Under the pieces are notes generated by a model. The model searched no databases and was not told the DNA's origin. It saw nothing but the letters and a program-made list of their open reading frames with translations. From Leptospira haakeii (GTDB lineage Bacteria; Spirochaetota; Leptospiria; Leptospirales; Leptospiraceae), in assembly GCF_002812045.1 (NCBI RefSeq), contig NZ_NPEG01000001.1, positions 372,001-436,000 on the forward strand: DNA of 64,000 nt, read 5' to 3'. Shown one piece after another: positions 40,337 through 49,933 of this stretch; within the stretch, counting starts at the first letter, position 1, and the number at the start of each line of letters is the position of its first letter. Made by a program: the position numbers and the translations under genes.

Positions 40337-40459
40337 TTGGCTCTCCTTATTGAGATCGTATTTCAATTTTTTTTCGGGTTAGGATACCGTCAATTCGGAA
40401 CCGGGTCGAATTTGAAGGCAATTCCTTATCCGACCCGTATTCTGTCTCTTTAGAGGGGG

Positions 40460-41722
40460 TTATTGTTGTTGTTGCTGCTGATCTTGGAAGTCTTTGCGAT
40501 TTCCGAAATCATCACCCTTATTCTCGTTTTTGTCGCCTCTGTCCTGGTAATTGCCACGGTTCTGGTTTTTGTTTTGGTAATCTTTACGATTGCCTCTTTC
40601 CTCGTTTCCTCGGTCACCACGATCGTATCTATTTCCACGATCTTCTCCGCGTTCTCCGCCCTTACCACCTCTGTTTTCTTTTTCAGGGGCGCGTTCACCT
40701 TTATCAAAACCACTGTTTCCGTTAGCTTTGGTGAATATCATTTTTCCGGCAGCAGTTTGGATGATAGAAGTAACAGTAACTTTCACTTCTTTACCGACTA
40801 AATGTCCGCCGTTCTCTATCACTACCATGGTTCCATCTTCTAGATAGCCGATACCTTGGTTTTCGTCTTTTCCTTCTTTGATGACTTGGATAGCCAATTC
40901 TTCACCAGGAAGAACTACAGGTTTTAGTGCGTTTGCCAAGGTGTTCAGGTTAAGAACTTTTACCCCTTGGAGTTCCGCAACTTTGTTCAAGTTGAAGTCG
41001 TTAGTTACGATCTTTCCACCGGTGTCGCGAGCAAGTTTGATCAACTTAGCGTCAACTTCCCTAGTGTCAGAATAATCTTTGTAAGTGATCTTAACTTCGA
41101 TGGAACCTTTTCTTTGGAGTTTGTTCAACATCTCCAAACCTCGGCGTCCTCTTGCTCTTTTGATCGGGTCAGAAGAATCACTAATAAGCTGGATCTCTCT
41201 TAACACGAAGTTAGGTAGAATAAGAGGGCCATCGATAAAATGTGTGTCAGCAATATCTAATATTCTTCCGTCGATAACAACAGAAGTATCTAGAATTTTA
41301 TCTCTGACTTCATCTTTACCGATAGAAGCAACGCCGAATGGATCGACTAGAGAAGTAGGTCCTCCACCGCCGCCTCCGAATACGGAAAGGCCAGGTTCTT
41401 TTGCGAATGATTTACCTGCTCTAGCTCCGAAAAGACCTAGGATCAGGTACAATGCAAGATTCAATTCCTCAAAACGGATAATCGTTCCGATAAACCATGC
41501 CAGGGCGAATCCTAATAACGCACCCACGCCTACACAAAAAATAACGTCTCCGCGAAGTTTTGGGAATAGTTTAGTTTCACCGAACAAAAGTACGAGAGAA
41601 ATTACGAGTACAAGCCCTGCACTAGAGCCTGAAAATACAAACTCTTGAGTTTGTTTTTGCGTTACAAAGAACGACACTAAGGAGAGTAGGACGGCCGTTA
41701 GACCTTTATAAAAATACGCCAT
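40460..41722 (-). CDS. PIN-TRAM membrane protein (YacL-like) with disordered RG/N/D tail
   Basis: A 420-residue protein. Four hydrophobic segments occupy residues 1-100. A PIN domain is at about 140-265 ([30 protein letters not shown], with acidic catalytic residues present) and a TRAM domain at about 275-335 ([20 protein letters not shown]). YacL-family proteins look like membrane-tethered nucleases. The last 80 residues are unusual: low-complexity, rich in Asn, Arg, Gly, Asp and Gln, with repeated DRGN/DRGD/RGN units and a terminal seven-Gln run. Such tails often bind RNA or promote condensates. It follows the CarD-like gene. Confidence 0.8.
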   Translation of the reverse strand: MAYFYKGLTAVLLSLVSFFVTQKQTQEFVFSGSSAGLVLVISLVLLFGETKLFPKLRGDVIFCVGVGALLGFALAWFIGTIIRFEELNLALYLILGLFGARAGKSFAKEPGLSVFGGGGGGPTSLVDPFGVASIGKDEVRDKILDTSVVIDGRILDIADTHFIDGPLILPNFVLREIQLISDSSDPIKRARGRRGLEMLNKLQRKGSIEVKITYKDYSDTREVDAKLIKLARDTGGKIVTNDFNLNKVAELQGVKVLNLNTLANALKPVVLPGEELAIQVIKEGKDENQGIGYLEDGTMVVIENGGHLVGKEVKVTVTSIIQTAAGKMIFTKANGNSGFDKGERAPEKENRGGKGGERGEDRGNRYDRGDRGNEERGNRKDYQNKNQNRGNYQDRGDKNENKGDDFGNRKDFQDQQQQQQ

Positions 41723-41763
41723 AACTCAAATCCTTTTAAATAAGATTCGAGTTTTATCGGAAA

Positions 41764-42327
41764 CTATTCTTCGTCTATGTCGACTGCAGCTACGGGAACT
41801 CTTTCTCCCGGAGCAAATGTACTAGCTAAAACATCTGACACAAGGTTCCCAGCTTCTTCTTGGGAAACTCCTTTGCTTAGGGCGACTTCCATCTTCACTA
41901 GATTGTACGCACTTTCGTACAATTTACGTTCCATGATGGACAGTTCTTTACCGTTTGCCCTGCGGAATAAATTCCTGCACACATCCGCCACTTCGAAGAT
42001 CGATCCGGACTTTATTTTGTTCAGGTTGTTTTGATACCTGATCTTCCAGTCCTCTTCAGTATCGACCTCGTCTTTCTTGAGTAGATTGATAACTTTTTTG
42101 ATATCCTTCTTGTCGATAATCGGTCGAATTCCGACCTGCTTTGCTTTTTCGACCGGGATCATCACCTTCATCTTGCTACCCTGGATTTCCATTACGTAGC
42201 ACTCTTTTTTCTTTCCCAGGATAACCTTTTTAGCGATTTCGGTGATTTCACCTACCCCGTGGATCGGATATACGACGTAGTCACCTACGCCATGATCGTA
42301 GCCAGATTGTTTCTTTTTGCCAGCCAA
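41764..42327 (-). CDS. carD: CarD/CdnL-type RNA polymerase-binding regulator
   Basis: A 187-residue protein with the CarD N-terminal RNAP-interaction (Tudor-like) domain: [17 protein letters not shown], then [20 protein letters not shown]. The helical C-terminal domain ([36 protein letters not shown]) binds the upstream edge of the -10 element. In other bacteria it stabilises open complexes at rRNA and housekeeping promoters. The length suits the family. It lies 41 bases upstream of the PIN-TRAM gene on the same strand, an association also seen in other phyla. Confidence 0.9.
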   Translation of the reverse strand: MAGKKKQSGYDHGVGDYVVYPIHGVGEITEIAKKVILGKKKECYVMEIQGSKMKVMIPVEKAKQVGIRPIIDKKDIKKVINLLKKDEVDTEEDWKIRYQNNLNKIKSGSIFEVADVCRNLFRRANGKELSIMERKLYESAYNLVKMEVALSKGVSQEEAGNLVSDVLASTFAPGERVPVAAVDIDEE

Positions 42328-42439
42328 TTAGTATTAAGACTTCCGTTAAAACTCTGCCCAAAAATATAGCAAATTTTGAGGCAAAGTCAAGGAAAAAATG
42401 AGGAATCGTTCTAGACTGAACTTAGTTCGAAAATTCAGA

Positions 42440-43081
42440 TCAAAATTGAAGTTTGTGAATGGAAGTTTTGTGAAAAATCGGATCGTTCAGAGGACGAATT
42501 GATTCTAAAGCCTTGGTAGCTTCTTCTTTTCCGTAAAAATATCCTAGGAATAATTCTCCGTCTTTGGATCGGAAAAATCTTCCTTGGAACTCAGGTTTTG
42601 CTCTTAGCAATTTTTTTCCAATTTCCATCGCTTCAACCGAATCTTCGGTCGGAATTGATAGGAAATAATTTTCCTTATCCGATCTTGCCGGGAATTTAAG
42701 TCCAGGATTCTTATTGGAATTAGAGGAAGAAGAAGTTTCAGCAGAACTTACTGATTCAGAAGAAGAATTTTCTCTTTCTTCTACAGATTGTTCCGTTCTT
42801 ACATTTTTTCCCGCATTATAAAAAGACTGGGTTTCATTCTGAGCAAATGCCTGCTCTTTCTGATCCAATCTAAGACCGACGACAACGCCACCTGTAAAAA
42901 GGGAAATGGCTCCTACCAAAACCAGAAAGATAGATCTGGAACTTGGGAAAGAACGGATTGGAGAATTTCCTCCCCTCACATGCTGGATTGTTTGCACGGT
43001 TGGAAAAGACTCTCCCTGACGTGGAGCCGGACCTCTAGTTCCGGATTGTCTCAGTCTTCTGGAATAATCTATATTTTGCAT
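42440..43081 (-). CDS. Single-TM protein with SPOR-like C-terminal domain
   Basis: A 213-residue protein. A basic N-terminus (about 48 residues, RRLRQSGTRG) precedes one membrane segment (SIFLVLVGAISLFTGGVVVG). A Ser/Asn/Glu-rich periplasmic linker leads to a 75-residue SPOR-like module (NYFLSIPTEDSVEAMEIGKK, RFFRSKDGELFLGYFYGKEE). SPOR domains bind denuded peptidoglycan glycan strands at division sites, so a cell-envelope or division role is likely. Confidence 0.65.
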   Translation of the reverse strand: MQNIDYSRRLRQSGTRGPAPRQGESFPTVQTIQHVRGGNSPIRSFPSSRSIFLVLVGAISLFTGGVVVGLRLDQKEQAFAQNETQSFYNAGKNVRTEQSVEERENSSSESVSSAETSSSSNSNKNPGLKFPARSDKENYFLSIPTEDSVEAMEIGKKLLRAKPEFQGRFFRSKDGELFLGYFYGKEEATKALESIRPLNDPIFHKTSIHKLQF

Positions 43082-43173
43082 ATTGCGTCCGGGAAAACTT
43101 GTCTCTCTTCAAATATCGGCAGGATTCGCCGTTTCTTCGCAGTTTTTTTACCCGCAGCATTCAGGCAGAAAAT

Positions 43174-43206
43174 AAAAAAGCCGGAGTAAAAACCCCCGGC
43201 TTTTTC
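43174..43206. terminator. ctaE: Rho-independent terminator downstream of the oxidase operon
   Basis: AAAAAAGCCGG (43174-43184) pairs with CCGGCTTTTT (43196-43205) around an 11-base loop, flanked by A and T runs, so it can terminate in both directions. It sits 39 bases after the ctaE stop. Confidence 0.85.
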
Positions 43207-43244
43207 TCAAACAAACCTTTCGGTCGCTTGCTTGTGATACGGAC

Positions 43245-44024
43245 TTATCCCACCAAATAAAGAAGAGGGAAAAGGTAAATCCAGATCAAGTCTACCACGT
43301 GCCAGAATAAACCCACACCTTCTACAGGAGTGTAATATTCAGGACCAACTTGGTTTTTGATCACTTTCAAAAGTACCCAGAAGATAAGAAACGCACCCGC
43401 AAGAACGTGTAAACCGTGAATACCTGACATTACGAAATAGAATCCAAAGAACAAAGGCCAATTTTTGGTTTTTTCCAAAAGAGTCAGATGCTCGTATTCG
43501 GTTTCGTCTAGGTGAAGTTTGTGTTCTCTTTCTACTACGCTAAGTTTATTAGCTTCTGCAAGTAGAGCACCCACTTTGGTTACCTTCTCACCGGAAGCGC
43601 TTAACTCTTCAGTGTAAGCGTATTTTCCGGGAACAGTACCTACATGGAACTTGTGAGTATATTCGAAAAACTTAACGACCATGAAGATCGCAGCACAAGC
43701 GATAGTCACTGCAAGAGCGATGATCGCTTTATTTCTCATACCTCTTTGCACATAGTTAATTCCAAGCGCCATAGTGAAGGAGCTGAATAAAAGAACCACT
43801 GTGTTCAAAGCTCCCAGGACAACGGAAAGTTGCTTACTCCCCGCATGGAAAACTTGAGGGTATAGAGAATGGTAGATCGAATATCCTACGAATAATCCAC
43901 CGAACATTAGAATTTCTGTAACAAGGAATAACCAGATCCCTTGTTTAGAAGATTCGTATTGATGCTCTGCGCTATCGAAATGATGTGCGTGATGAAAACC
44001 ACCTGTGTGATTAGCGGTACTCAT
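43245..44024 (-). CDS. ctaE: Cytochrome c oxidase subunit III
   Basis: A 259-residue seven-TM-type subunit. [20 protein letters not shown] is the subunit III opening. [20 protein letters not shown] and [20 protein letters not shown] are its conserved final helices. A polar insertion of about 50 residues (around 130-185) between helices is a distinctive addition. Subunit III stabilises the catalytic subunit and its proton uptake. It overlaps the ctaD stop by 14 bases and is the last gene of the operon. Confidence 0.93.
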   Translation of the reverse strand: MSTANHTGGFHHAHHFDSAEHQYESSKQGIWLFLVTEILMFGGLFVGYSIYHSLYPQVFHAGSKQLSVVLGALNTVVLLFSSFTMALGINYVQRGMRNKAIIALAVTIACAAIFMVVKFFEYTHKFHVGTVPGKYAYTEELSASGEKVTKVGALLAEANKLSVVEREHKLHLDETEYEHLTLLEKTKNWPLFFGFYFVMSGIHGLHVLAGAFLIFWVLLKVIKNQVGPEYYTPVEGVGLFWHVVDLIWIYLFPLLYLVG

Positions 44025-45594
44025 ATGGCCCTCCGGTTAGTACTGGGGTCTTTTCAAAGTTTTCGTGTGGAGGAGGAGAAGGAATAGTCCACTCCAAAGT
44101 TTTTCCTCCGAATGGATTGTTTCCTGCTTCTTTTCCTTTCAGAAGTGCATAGATCACTCCGTAAAGTCCAATCAAGAATCCAGTTCCAATCAACCAAGAT
44201 CCGAAAGTGGACATTTGGTTTAATTCGGTGAATGTAGGAAGATAGTCGTAGTATCTACGAGGCATTCCCATATTCCCTAAGATGAACTGAGGGAAGAAGG
44301 TAACGTTAAATCCTGTGAAGATGAATACCCAGGAAATCCTTCCTGCTAGATCGCTATAGATCTTACCGGTAACTTTAGGGAACCAATAGATCAACGCTCC
44401 CATAAGAGCCATCAAAGTTCCACCAACCATCACGTAATGGAAGTGAGCTACCACGAAGTAAGTATCGTGGAAGTGAATGTCCATACCGGTAGAAGCCAGA
44501 TACACTCCAGTCAAACCACCGATGGTGAATAAGAACATGAACCCGATCGCAAATAACATCGGAGCATCCAGACGGATACTTCCTTTATACATGGTTGCGA
44601 TCCAGTTGAACAATTTGATCGCTGTAGGAACTCCTACAAGCATTGTGATGAAGGAGAACAAAACCCCCGCAAACTCAGATTGTCCGGAAACGAACATGTG
44701 GTGTCCCCATACTAAGAAGGAAACCCCAGCGATCGCTAACGAAGAGTAAGCGATTGCAGTATATCCGAAGATTACTTTACGAGAGTAAGTAGCAACCAAC
44801 TCGGAGATCACTCCCATTGCCGGAAGGATCATGATATAAACCGCAGGGTGAGAATAGAACCAGAAGAAGTGCTGGAATAGGACCGGATCTCCTCCCAATT
44901 GAGGATCAAAAATCCCCACTCCGAGAGTTTTCTCTGCAATAAGAAGAAGCAGAGTGATCGCAAGAACTGGAGTTGCCAATACTTGCAGGATCGCAGTTGA
45001 GTAAAGCGCCCAAACCATCAGAGGAATTCTGTTCATGGTCATTCCAGGTGCTCTCAGTTTATGAGTGGTAACGATGAAGTTCAATCCAGTTAGAATGGAG
45101 GAGAATCCGATGATGAATACTCCAAGAACCATCGGGATCACTCCCAATCCAGTTTTAATGGAAGAATACGGAGTGTAGAAGGTCCAACCAGTGTCTACGT
45201 TTTCCAAGAATAGAGTGGAACCAGTGATCGTAGCACCGATCATCAGCATGTACCAGCTCATTAAGTTCAATCTTGGGAAAGCTACGTCTTTTGCCCCTAT
45301 CATGATCGGAAGAACAAAGTTTCCGAAAATTGCAGGGATACCAGGAACGATCACCATGAACACCATAATGGCTCCATGATAGGTCATCATTCTGTTATAA
45401 ACGTCTGCGGAAAAAAGGGTTTTTCCCGGTGTGAATAATTCTGCGCGAACTAATAGAGCGAAAACTCCTCCTAAAAAGAAGAAGCTCATGATCGCGACAA
45501 AGTACATGATCCCGATACGCTTATGATCTAAGGTAGTAAGCCAGGACCAAATCCCCTTTTGGTGATTCAGGTAATTATGTTGCTCGTGGGCCAT
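44011..45594 (-). CDS. ctaD: Cytochrome c oxidase subunit I (A2-type haem-copper oxidase)
   Basis: A 527-residue catalytic subunit. It carries haem ligand His 73 (TYHGAIM), CuB ligands His 249 (YSHPAVY, 247-253) and WGHHM (298-299), the His 249-Tyr 253 crosslink pair, and [14 protein letters not shown] for the two haems. In place of the proton-channel Glu of HPEVY it has YSHPAVY, the signature of the A2 subfamily (as in Thermus and Rhodothermus caa3), where a Tyr-Ser pair serves instead. It reduces oxygen to water and pumps protons at the inner membrane. Confidence 0.95.
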   Translation of the reverse strand: MAHEQHNYLNHQKGIWSWLTTLDHKRIGIMYFVAIMSFFFLGGVFALLVRAELFTPGKTLFSADVYNRMMTYHGAIMVFMVIVPGIPAIFGNFVLPIMIGAKDVAFPRLNLMSWYMLMIGATITGSTLFLENVDTGWTFYTPYSSIKTGLGVIPMVLGVFIIGFSSILTGLNFIVTTHKLRAPGMTMNRIPLMVWALYSTAILQVLATPVLAITLLLLIAEKTLGVGIFDPQLGGDPVLFQHFFWFYSHPAVYIMILPAMGVISELVATYSRKVIFGYTAIAYSSLAIAGVSFLVWGHHMFVSGQSEFAGVLFSFITMLVGVPTAIKLFNWIATMYKGSIRLDAPMLFAIGFMFLFTIGGLTGVYLASTGMDIHFHDTYFVVAHFHYVMVGGTLMALMGALIYWFPKVTGKIYSDLAGRISWVFIFTGFNVTFFPQFILGNMGMPRRYYDYLPTFTELNQMSTFGSWLIGTGFLIGLYGVIYALLKGKEAGNNPFGGKTLEWTIPSPPPHENFEKTPVLTGGPYEYR

Positions 45595-45605
45595 TGTCCG
45601 TAATC

Positions 45606-46628
45606 CTATTTAAGCGTCTTAATGAATTCGATGATGTCCTTGATCTCGTCCTCTTTGATTCTTCCTTGGAAGGAAGACATTGCAGGAGGGAATCCAGCTA
45701 CGATTTTAGCTGTAGGAACAAGGATAGATTGTTTGATATAAGCATCATCCGCAGTTACAGAAGATCCGTCTGCGAAATCTCTCTTATTACCATAAAGACC
45801 TTTGAAGCTTGGTCCAACAATCCTGGATCCGTCGATGGAGTGACACCCGCTACATCCAAGGCTTCCTTTGAAAAGAGCTTCACCTCTTTCTGCAGGTCCT
45901 TTGTTGCTAGCGCCCGCGTTAGCAGCGATTTTTTCAGCCTGCCAAGCAGCAAATTGTTCTCCGTCCACCACACGAATCGTAGCCATCATATTGGAGTGTT
46001 TAGTTCCGCAATACTCAGTACAGAATACTGTGAAGTCCCCTTTCTCAATCGGCGTGAAAGTGAAAGTTGTTCTTCTGCCAGGAACCGCATCCATTTTGTT
46101 CCTGAATGCAGGAACATAGAAGCTATGTAGAACGTCATCAGATGTAAGAATGAAACGAATGGTTTTGCCAACAGGAACTACTACGATCTCAGGCTTGAGA
46201 AGAGTAGAGTCCGGATCGTCCAACAACTTTTTGTCGGTAGGGCTATTGATCTCGATATCATTCGCGTATTTGAAAGTCCAAGCCCACTGACGAGCAGTTA
46301 CGTGAACTTCAACATCACCTTTCTCTCCGACTCTGCGAAGATCATGAAATACACTCCATCCCCAAGCGAAGATGATCATCATGATCACGAAAGGTATGAA
46401 GGACCAAAGGAACTCAGCAAGAGTATTGTGCGTGATATACGCACTTTTCTGGTCTTCAGTTTTTCTTCTATACTTGAATATGAATATTACCATTCCCCCA
46501 ATGAGAATGATAAAAGAGATAAGGCCCGAAACAAGAAGAAAGATATAGAGGCTATCTACATCTCCCGATTCTTTAGTCGCTGGAACCGGCATGAAGCTTG
46601 TCGCCGTAATAAGAGAGAACCAGTTCAT
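45606..46628 (-). CDS. ctaC: Cytochrome c oxidase subunit II fused to cytochrome c (caa3)
   Basis: A 340-residue protein. Two N-terminal membrane helices precede a cupredoxin domain with a complete CuA site: [16 protein letters not shown] (His), then [14 protein letters not shown] (Cys, Cys, His, Met). A C-terminal cytochrome c domain of about 100 residues follows, with CSGCH for haem attachment and PPAMSSF for the Met ligand. This fusion defines a caa3-type oxidase. Electrons pass from the tethered haem to CuA to subunit I. It is preceded by sco and followed 11 bases on by ctaD. Confidence 0.94.
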   Translation of the reverse strand: MNWFSLITATSFMPVPATKESGDVDSLYIFLLVSGLISFIILIGGMVIFIFKYRRKTEDQKSAYITHNTLAEFLWSFIPFVIMMIIFAWGWSVFHDLRRVGEKGDVEVHVTARQWAWTFKYANDIEINSPTDKKLLDDPDSTLLKPEIVVVPVGKTIRFILTSDDVLHSFYVPAFRNKMDAVPGRRTTFTFTPIEKGDFTVFCTEYCGTKHSNMMATIRVVDGEQFAAWQAEKIAANAGASNKGPAERGEALFKGSLGCSGCHSIDGSRIVGPSFKGLYGNKRDFADGSSVTADDAYIKQSILVPTAKIVAGFPPAMSSFQGRIKEDEIKDIIEFIKTLK

Positions 46629-46654
46629 CGGATCGAAATCACTCCTTCCTTTAT

Positions 46655-47500
46655 TTATACTGTACTAGACGAGTTTTGTTTCTTCCAAAAGCGGAATAAG
46701 AACGCTGCAAGGATAACGACGGTGAGAAAACCACCGATTCGCATGATATTGAACGCGTATAATGTATACCTATTTTTGGATGGATCAAATTGGAAGCAAA
46801 AAAGGGCAACACTGTCAGTCAAATCGCCGATTTTACCGTTTCCAGCCTCTACAAGAGATAATCTCAGGGTCCTTTCATCCATCGGTATTCCTTTTAAATA
46901 CCTGGAAATTTGTCCTTCTGGGGTAATCACATAAGCTACGGAAACATGTACCCATTGATCATTATAAGGATTCCATTTGTAGGAAAAGCCCAAGCTGGAA
47001 GACAATGCCTTTATTTCAGGATCATTTCCGGTTAAAAAACTCCAGCCGGACCCGTCTCCCCTTCCATAATCTTTCACATATACTTCTTTTTTTGCCTTTG
47101 CTAGATCAGGTTTTTCTTTCGGATCAAAGCTTACCGCAACGTAATTGAATTCTTTTCCTACTTCTAAATTCAATTCTTTGAGTGCGGTTGAGATCTCATT
47201 CAGATAAAGACTGCAAAGTGTGGGGCATCTATAATACACTAAGGTAAGAAGAAGCGGTTTTCCGTCTTTCAGATAGTCGCCTATGCGAACTTGTTTACCT
47301 TGCTCATCTATGAAAGATAAATTGATATCTATATGATTTCCTAATTTTTCTTCCAGACCTACACCCTCAAGTTCTGGAGGAACTGCGTGAGCAGGTAGTT
47401 CTCTTTCGGTATCGAAGGATAGAACTGATAAGAATGGCAGAAAAATAATAAGAGCCGCAGCTATTTTAGAAAATCGCCACGGATGATTGGAGGAGAACAA
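46655..47500 (-). CDS. sco: SCO1/SenC copper chaperone
   Basis: A 281-residue protein with an N-terminal signal/anchor and a thioredoxin-like SCO domain. The copper site is YRCPTLCSLYLNE (CxxxC) with a distal His in WVHVSVAYVI. A C-terminal membrane helix (IMRIGGFLTVVILAAFLFRF) is present. SCO proteins deliver copper to CuA of subunit II, fitting its place directly upstream of ctaC. It starts with TTG, 22 bases after the small membrane gene, with GGGGA upstream. Confidence 0.9.
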   Translation of the reverse strand: MFSSNHPWRFSKIAAALIIFLPFLSVLSFDTERELPAHAVPPELEGVGLEEKLGNHIDINLSFIDEQGKQVRIGDYLKDGKPLLLTLVYYRCPTLCSLYLNEISTALKELNLEVGKEFNYVAVSFDPKEKPDLAKAKKEVYVKDYGRGDGSGWSFLTGNDPEIKALSSSLGFSYKWNPYNDQWVHVSVAYVITPEGQISRYLKGIPMDERTLRLSLVEAGNGKIGDLTDSVALFCFQFDPSKNRYTLYAFNIMRIGGFLTVVILAAFLFRFWKKQNSSSTV

Positions 47501-47522
47501 CGTTCTATCCCCGGTTCTTTCC

Positions 47523-47681
47523 TTACTTCGCTGCCGAAGTGTGGGAAGGAACTACTTCATTATAATCTTTAACACCTTTGTGGAATGCAGAAAGATAAAC
47601 GAAATAAAGAATGTTAGCGGTCAACACGACCACGAATGTCCAAAAACCTGCCTTGTTGTAATGGTCTCCGTTTTGGCTCAT
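47523..47681 (-). CDS. 52-residue single-TM protein heading the oxidase operon
   Basis: A short gene read on the minus strand from the ATG at 47681 to the TAA at 47523. The peptide begins MSQNGDHYNKAGFWTFVVVL, has one hydrophobic helix (residues about 13-32) and a hydrophilic tail ending HTSAAK. AGGAG lies eight bases upstream of the ATG. Its position, first in the sco-ctaC-ctaD-ctaE operon, and its topology fit a small oxidase subunit or assembly factor (subunit IV- or CcoQ/CcoS-like), but no residue motif proves it. Confidence 0.7.
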   Translation of the reverse strand: MSQNGDHYNKAGFWTFVVVLTANILYFVYLSAFHKGVKDYNEVVPSHTSAAK

Positions 47682-48003
47682 GGAATGACTCCTAAAGTAT
47701 CAGAAAAAAACGTTTCACTTTTGTAAAAAGCGAAAGATACCAGCCAGTTTTGGAGACCTGTCTTTTTTTTGAAAGCGTTTTTGCTTTTCATTGTTTTCAT
47801 ACGTTTAGAACCGACATAAAAAGCTTCTATCCTTAGGTCGGGCACTAGAACGTTCGTTCTTTAGAATCTTAAAATGTTTTTTCCATGAGAATAAGTCTCA
47901 GATCAAAATGTAAGCTTTCGATTTTCGAACATCAAATCTCTTGCCCCAAATCAATCTCGCTCAAGTATGGTAAAGAAGAGCTCGGATTCTCCGAAAAAAC
48001 AGA
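47682..48003. promoter_or_regulatory. Divergent control region between oxidase operon and ctaA
   Basis: 322 non-coding bases separating the leftward oxidase operon from rightward ctaA-ctaB. They must hold both promoters. The clearest element is GAAC-GTTC-GTTC at 47848-47859, flanked by A and T, a perfect GAAC-N4-GTTC inverted repeat. I could not single out -35/-10 pairs with confidence. Confidence 0.45.
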
Positions 48004-48942
48004 ATGATCGCTTCTACTTATTCTCATTTCAGAAAGTTTTCTCTCTTTCTGGTCCTCTATTCAGTTTTAATTTTTCTAAATTTATTATATGGACCACTTG
48101 TCCGAGCCACTGACTCCGGACTCGCTTGTCCTGATTGGCCTTTTTGTTTCGGTAAAATTTTTCCAGACTTCGATTTTAATATTTTTATGGAAGTAGGACA
48201 TAGATATTATTCCGGATTTTTAGGAATTGTTCTGATCGCAGGCACTGTTTGGACAGCAATCGTTCCAGAATTAAGAAAACCTTTCTTAGGTTATTTTATT
48301 TTAGGAATATTACTTATAGCTTCTCAAGTTACTTTGGGAGGTTTAACTGTTCTTCTGTCTTTAGATCCTGCTACTGTTAATCTTCACTTATTAAATGCTA
48401 TTTTGTTTTTACTTTGTATAGTTACAGCGACTTTCAAAGCGCGCAATCTTGCAAATTCTACAAATTCAAATGAGTTTTTAACAAAACAAAGTTTATTGCA
48501 GAAGGACCAGATCCCTCTCTTGATCGGAGTATTGTTGATCTTCTTCCAAATTATTTTAGGAGGAAGGGTAAGTTCCAATTACGCAGGACTTGCTTGTTTG
48601 GAATTCCCGACTTGTAACGGAGAATGGATTCCTTCTGTTCCTGAGCCTAAGATACAGATCCAGGTGCAGCATAGATTGGGCGCCTATTTAGTGGCATTTT
48701 ATATTCTTCTAATAAACCTTTATGGAATATTCAAAGGATTCTCCCAGGAAACCAAAAAATACGTAAGAGCTGCTATTATCCTTCTTCTCATACAGATAGG
48801 ATTAGGAGTTGTGAACGTATATATGAAACTTCCAAAATTAGTTACTGCTGCTCATACCGGAGTAGCTATTCTTCTTTTCTTGTCCATGTATGCAGTTTGG
48901 ATACAGAGGGCTTCTGAACTTTCTAAGAGTAAGGTTTCTTAA
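48004..48942 (+). CDS. ctaA: Haem A synthase
   Basis: A 312-residue COX15/CtaA protein with eight hydrophobic segments. [20 protein letters not shown] is the conserved first periplasmic loop, [11 protein letters not shown] and [10 protein letters not shown] hold haem-ligand histidines, and [20 protein letters not shown] is the repeated second-half signature. It oxidises the haem O methyl group to the haem A formyl, the cofactor of the oxidase encoded just to the left. It is followed five bases later by ctaB. Confidence 0.93.
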   Translation: MIASTYSHFRKFSLFLVLYSVLIFLNLLYGPLVRATDSGLACPDWPFCFGKIFPDFDFNIFMEVGHRYYSGFLGIVLIAGTVWTAIVPELRKPFLGYFILGILLIASQVTLGGLTVLLSLDPATVNLHLLNAILFLLCIVTATFKARNLANSTNSNEFLTKQSLLQKDQIPLLIGVLLIFFQIILGGRVSSNYAGLACLEFPTCNGEWIPSVPEPKIQIQVQHRLGAYLVAFYILLINLYGIFKGFSQETKKYVRAAIILLLIQIGLGVVNVYMKLPKLVTAAHTGVAILLFLSMYAVWIQRASELSKSKVS

Positions 48943-48947
48943 ATAGA

Positions 48948-49817
48948 ATGAATAGTTTTCTTTCCGACTGGAACCAAATGATCAAACCAAGGGTAAGTTC
49001 CCTTGTTTTAGCTACTGCTGTGCCTGGTTTATATCTTGGTGGCCCGGTTGCACCTAGTACACTTCTGGTTTTTATGACTATGCTTGGGACTTTTTTAATG
49101 TCTTCCGCATCTTTTATCTTCAACCAGATTATAGAAATAGATAGAGATTCTAAAATGAAACGGACCGCAAATCGTCCGCTTCCTGCAGGAAGGATCAGCA
49201 TTGCCCAGGCTTGGATCGTTGGATTTGCGATGACTTTCGCAGCATTTGGGGTCTTATACTATTTTGCGAATTTGCTAACTGCATTATGCGCTTTTGCTGC
49301 ACTACTTGCTTATGTTTTTCTTTATACAATTCTATTAAAACCAAGAACGCATCAGAATATCGTAATAGGTGGAGTGGCGGGCTGCGTTGGACCTTTGATC
49401 GGTTATGCGGCTGTAAGTAATTCCTTACCTTTGCCTGCTTGGATATTATTCCTGATGATCTTTCTCTGGACCCCGGCTCACTTCTGGGCGCTTGCAATCT
49501 TCTTGAAAGAAGATTATAGCGACGCGAATTTCCCAATGCTTCCAGTCGTAAAAGGTGTAAAGGAAACCGGACGTTCGATTTTGTTTTATACAATTCTTTA
49601 TGTGGGATCTGTGATCGCGTTCTATTGGGCAGAACCTTCCATGGGTTGGTTGTATATGATCTCTTCCGTAGTATTGAGTATATCTATACTTTATCTTTCT
49701 GTAAAATTATTCCAAAATCCCGAGCCTAAGTTCGCCAGAGGATTTTTCTTCTTTAGCATTCTTCACTTGTTTTTAATCAATATTTTAATTCTAATCGATC
49801 ATTCCATCGCTGCCTGA
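48948..49817 (+). CDS. ctaB: Protohaem IX farnesyltransferase (haem O synthase)
   Basis: A 289-residue UbiA-superfamily prenyltransferase with about eight membrane helices. It has [20 protein letters not shown], the Asp-rich metal/diphosphate motif, and a second acidic loop, [18 protein letters not shown]. It attaches farnesyl to haem B, giving haem O for CtaA. The length is typical, and co-transcription with ctaA is near certain from the 5-base gap. Confidence 0.95.
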   Translation: MNSFLSDWNQMIKPRVSSLVLATAVPGLYLGGPVAPSTLLVFMTMLGTFLMSSASFIFNQIIEIDRDSKMKRTANRPLPAGRISIAQAWIVGFAMTFAAFGVLYYFANLLTALCAFAALLAYVFLYTILLKPRTHQNIVIGGVAGCVGPLIGYAAVSNSLPLPAWILFLMIFLWTPAHFWALAIFLKEDYSDANFPMLPVVKGVKETGRSILFYTILYVGSVIAFYWAEPSMGWLYMISSVVLSISILYLSVKLFQNPEPKFARGFFFFSILHLFLINILILIDHSIAA

Positions 49818-49883
49818 CTAAAAGTTCACCGATCCGGTTTTTTCGATCAAAAAATTTCATTTCACTTTTTAAACCTTTCAGAG

Positions 49884-49912
49884 TTGACATTCGCTTAATA
49901 GTGGATAGTTTT
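49884..49912 (+). promoter_or_regulatory. Possible promoter of the M48 protease gene
   Basis: TTGACA at 49884-49889 is a perfect -35. The -10 opposite (49904-49911, GATAGTTT) is weak. If used, transcription would start near 49917, after the GTG at 49901, which supports the ATG at 49934 as the start codon. Confidence 0.35.
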
Positions 49913-49933
49913 CTCTCCTCAAGAGGTTTTCTC

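Noticed and set aside
40402..40437. Terminator after the PIN-TRAM gene
   Set aside because: The CGGGTCG/CGACCCG stem has a 22-base loop and no T run, so it is more likely a leader structure for pckA. I did not list it as a terminator.
40450..40713. 87-codon frame overlapping the 3' end of the PIN-TRAM gene in another frame
   Set aside because: It is a frame-shifted reading of the repetitive tail-coding DNA, giving a Lys/Thr/Ile/Val low-complexity peptide.
41085..41648. 187-codon open frame antisense to the PIN-TRAM gene
   Set aside because: Low-complexity Pro/Ser-rich product, opposite a gene with clear domains.
45594..46130. Plus-strand frames over ctaC, ctaE and sco
   Set aside because: All are opposite well-supported oxidase genes and lack ribosome sites.
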